The notes beneath the pieces are model-generated. The model was not told where the DNA came from, did not search any database, and saw only the letters and a list, made by a program, of their open reading frames with translations. The position numbers and the translations under genes were made by a program. A stretch of DNA of 5,954 nucleotides, taken from Acidimicrobiia bacterium (lineage in GTDB: Bacteria > Actinomycetota > Acidimicrobiia > Acidimicrobiales > CATQHL01). The first letter of the stretch is position 1. Every line of letters begins with the position of its first letter. Shown here one piece after another: positions 5,788-5,954 of this stretch. The stretch spans positions 1 to 5,954 of the forward strand of contig JAGWAK010000090.1 in assembly GCA_021296435.1 (NCBI GenBank), read 5' to 3'.

Positions 5788-5954
5788 ATGGCGCATAACC
5801 GCGAGCGTGCTCAGCGTCATCTCATACCGCATTTCACGCAGGCAAACGCCTGGCGGGCGGCCGACTTGGTCGTCGTCGAGCGCGGCGAGGGTTGCTACGT
5901 CTGGGACGCGGAGGGCAACAAGTATCTGGACGCTCTTGCAGGCCTGTTCTGCAC
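5788..5954 (+). CDS. Class III PLP-dependent aminotransferase, N-terminal part (cut by window edge)
   Basis: The first 55 codons of a fold-type I, class III aminotransferase (omega-amino acid or diamine:pyruvate group), which would transfer an amino group from an omega-amine or amino acid to a keto acid. Seen here are the N-terminal arm HLIPHFTQANAW (11-22) and the conserved opening strand and turn ERGEGCYVWDAEGNKYLDALAGLFC (31-55), very typical of this class (G..VWD..G..YLD..AGL). The PLP-lysine and substrate-binding residues lie beyond the edge, so neither substrate nor activity can be judged. The ATG at 5788 is supported by AGGGA at the right distance. The 131-base gap with its own promoter candidate suggests separate transcription from the P450-ferredoxin pair. 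Confidence 0.85.
   Translation, partial: MAHNRERAQRHLIPHFTQANAWRAADLVVVERGEGCYVWDAEGNKYLDALAGLFC

Overview
The window is gene-dense, high-G+C DNA with GTG and ATG starts, short intergenic gaps and overlapping genes. Two luciferase-like (LLM) oxidoreductases of the kind that normally use coenzyme F420, plus a soluble bacterial P450 with its own small ferredoxin, point to an actinobacterium (Actinomycetota). A mycobacterium-like or Acidimicrobiia-like lineage fits, but the sequence alone does not fix the genus. No rRNA, tRNA, CRISPR array, insertion sequence or phage gene was seen, and no gene looks broken.

Layout. (1) 1-2020, plus strand: the 3' part of an LLM oxidoreductase of the MSMEG_2249 (TIGR03857) type, overlapping by 4 bases (GTGA) a phosphotransferase of the aminoglycoside-phosphotransferase/choline-kinase fold. 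(2) 2024-3977, minus strand: a Mer-like LLM oxidoreductase followed, after a 70-base gap, by a two-domain rhodanese-type sulfurtransferase. This pair meets the first pair tail to tail with three bases between the stop codons. (3) 3978-4116: a 139-base divergent control region. (4) 4117-5656, plus strand: a cytochrome P450 whose 3' end overlaps an 11-base stretch of a [3Fe-4S]-type ferredoxin gene, a mono-oxygenase plus electron donor unit. (5) 5657-5787: a 131-base intergenic region with a good promoter candidate and a strong dyad. (6) 5788 to the right edge: the first 55 codons of a class III PLP aminotransferase.

How the genes may work together. P450 plus ferredoxin would hydroxylate a small hydrophobic substrate, using a reductase encoded elsewhere. 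The two LLM enzymes would carry out F420-linked (or flavin-linked) hydride transfers, and the kinase could phosphorylate an alcohol or amine. Such gene mixes are common in actinobacterial accessory catabolism of lipids, terpenoids or xenobiotics, but the substrate cannot be read from the sequence and a shared pathway is inference. The most checkable oddities are a serine at the variable cluster-ligand position of the ferredoxin, a mixed thiosulfate/mercaptopyruvate active-site loop in the sulfurtransferase, an apparently leaderless P450 transcript, and a 32-base dyad in the leader or start region of the aminotransferase gene.
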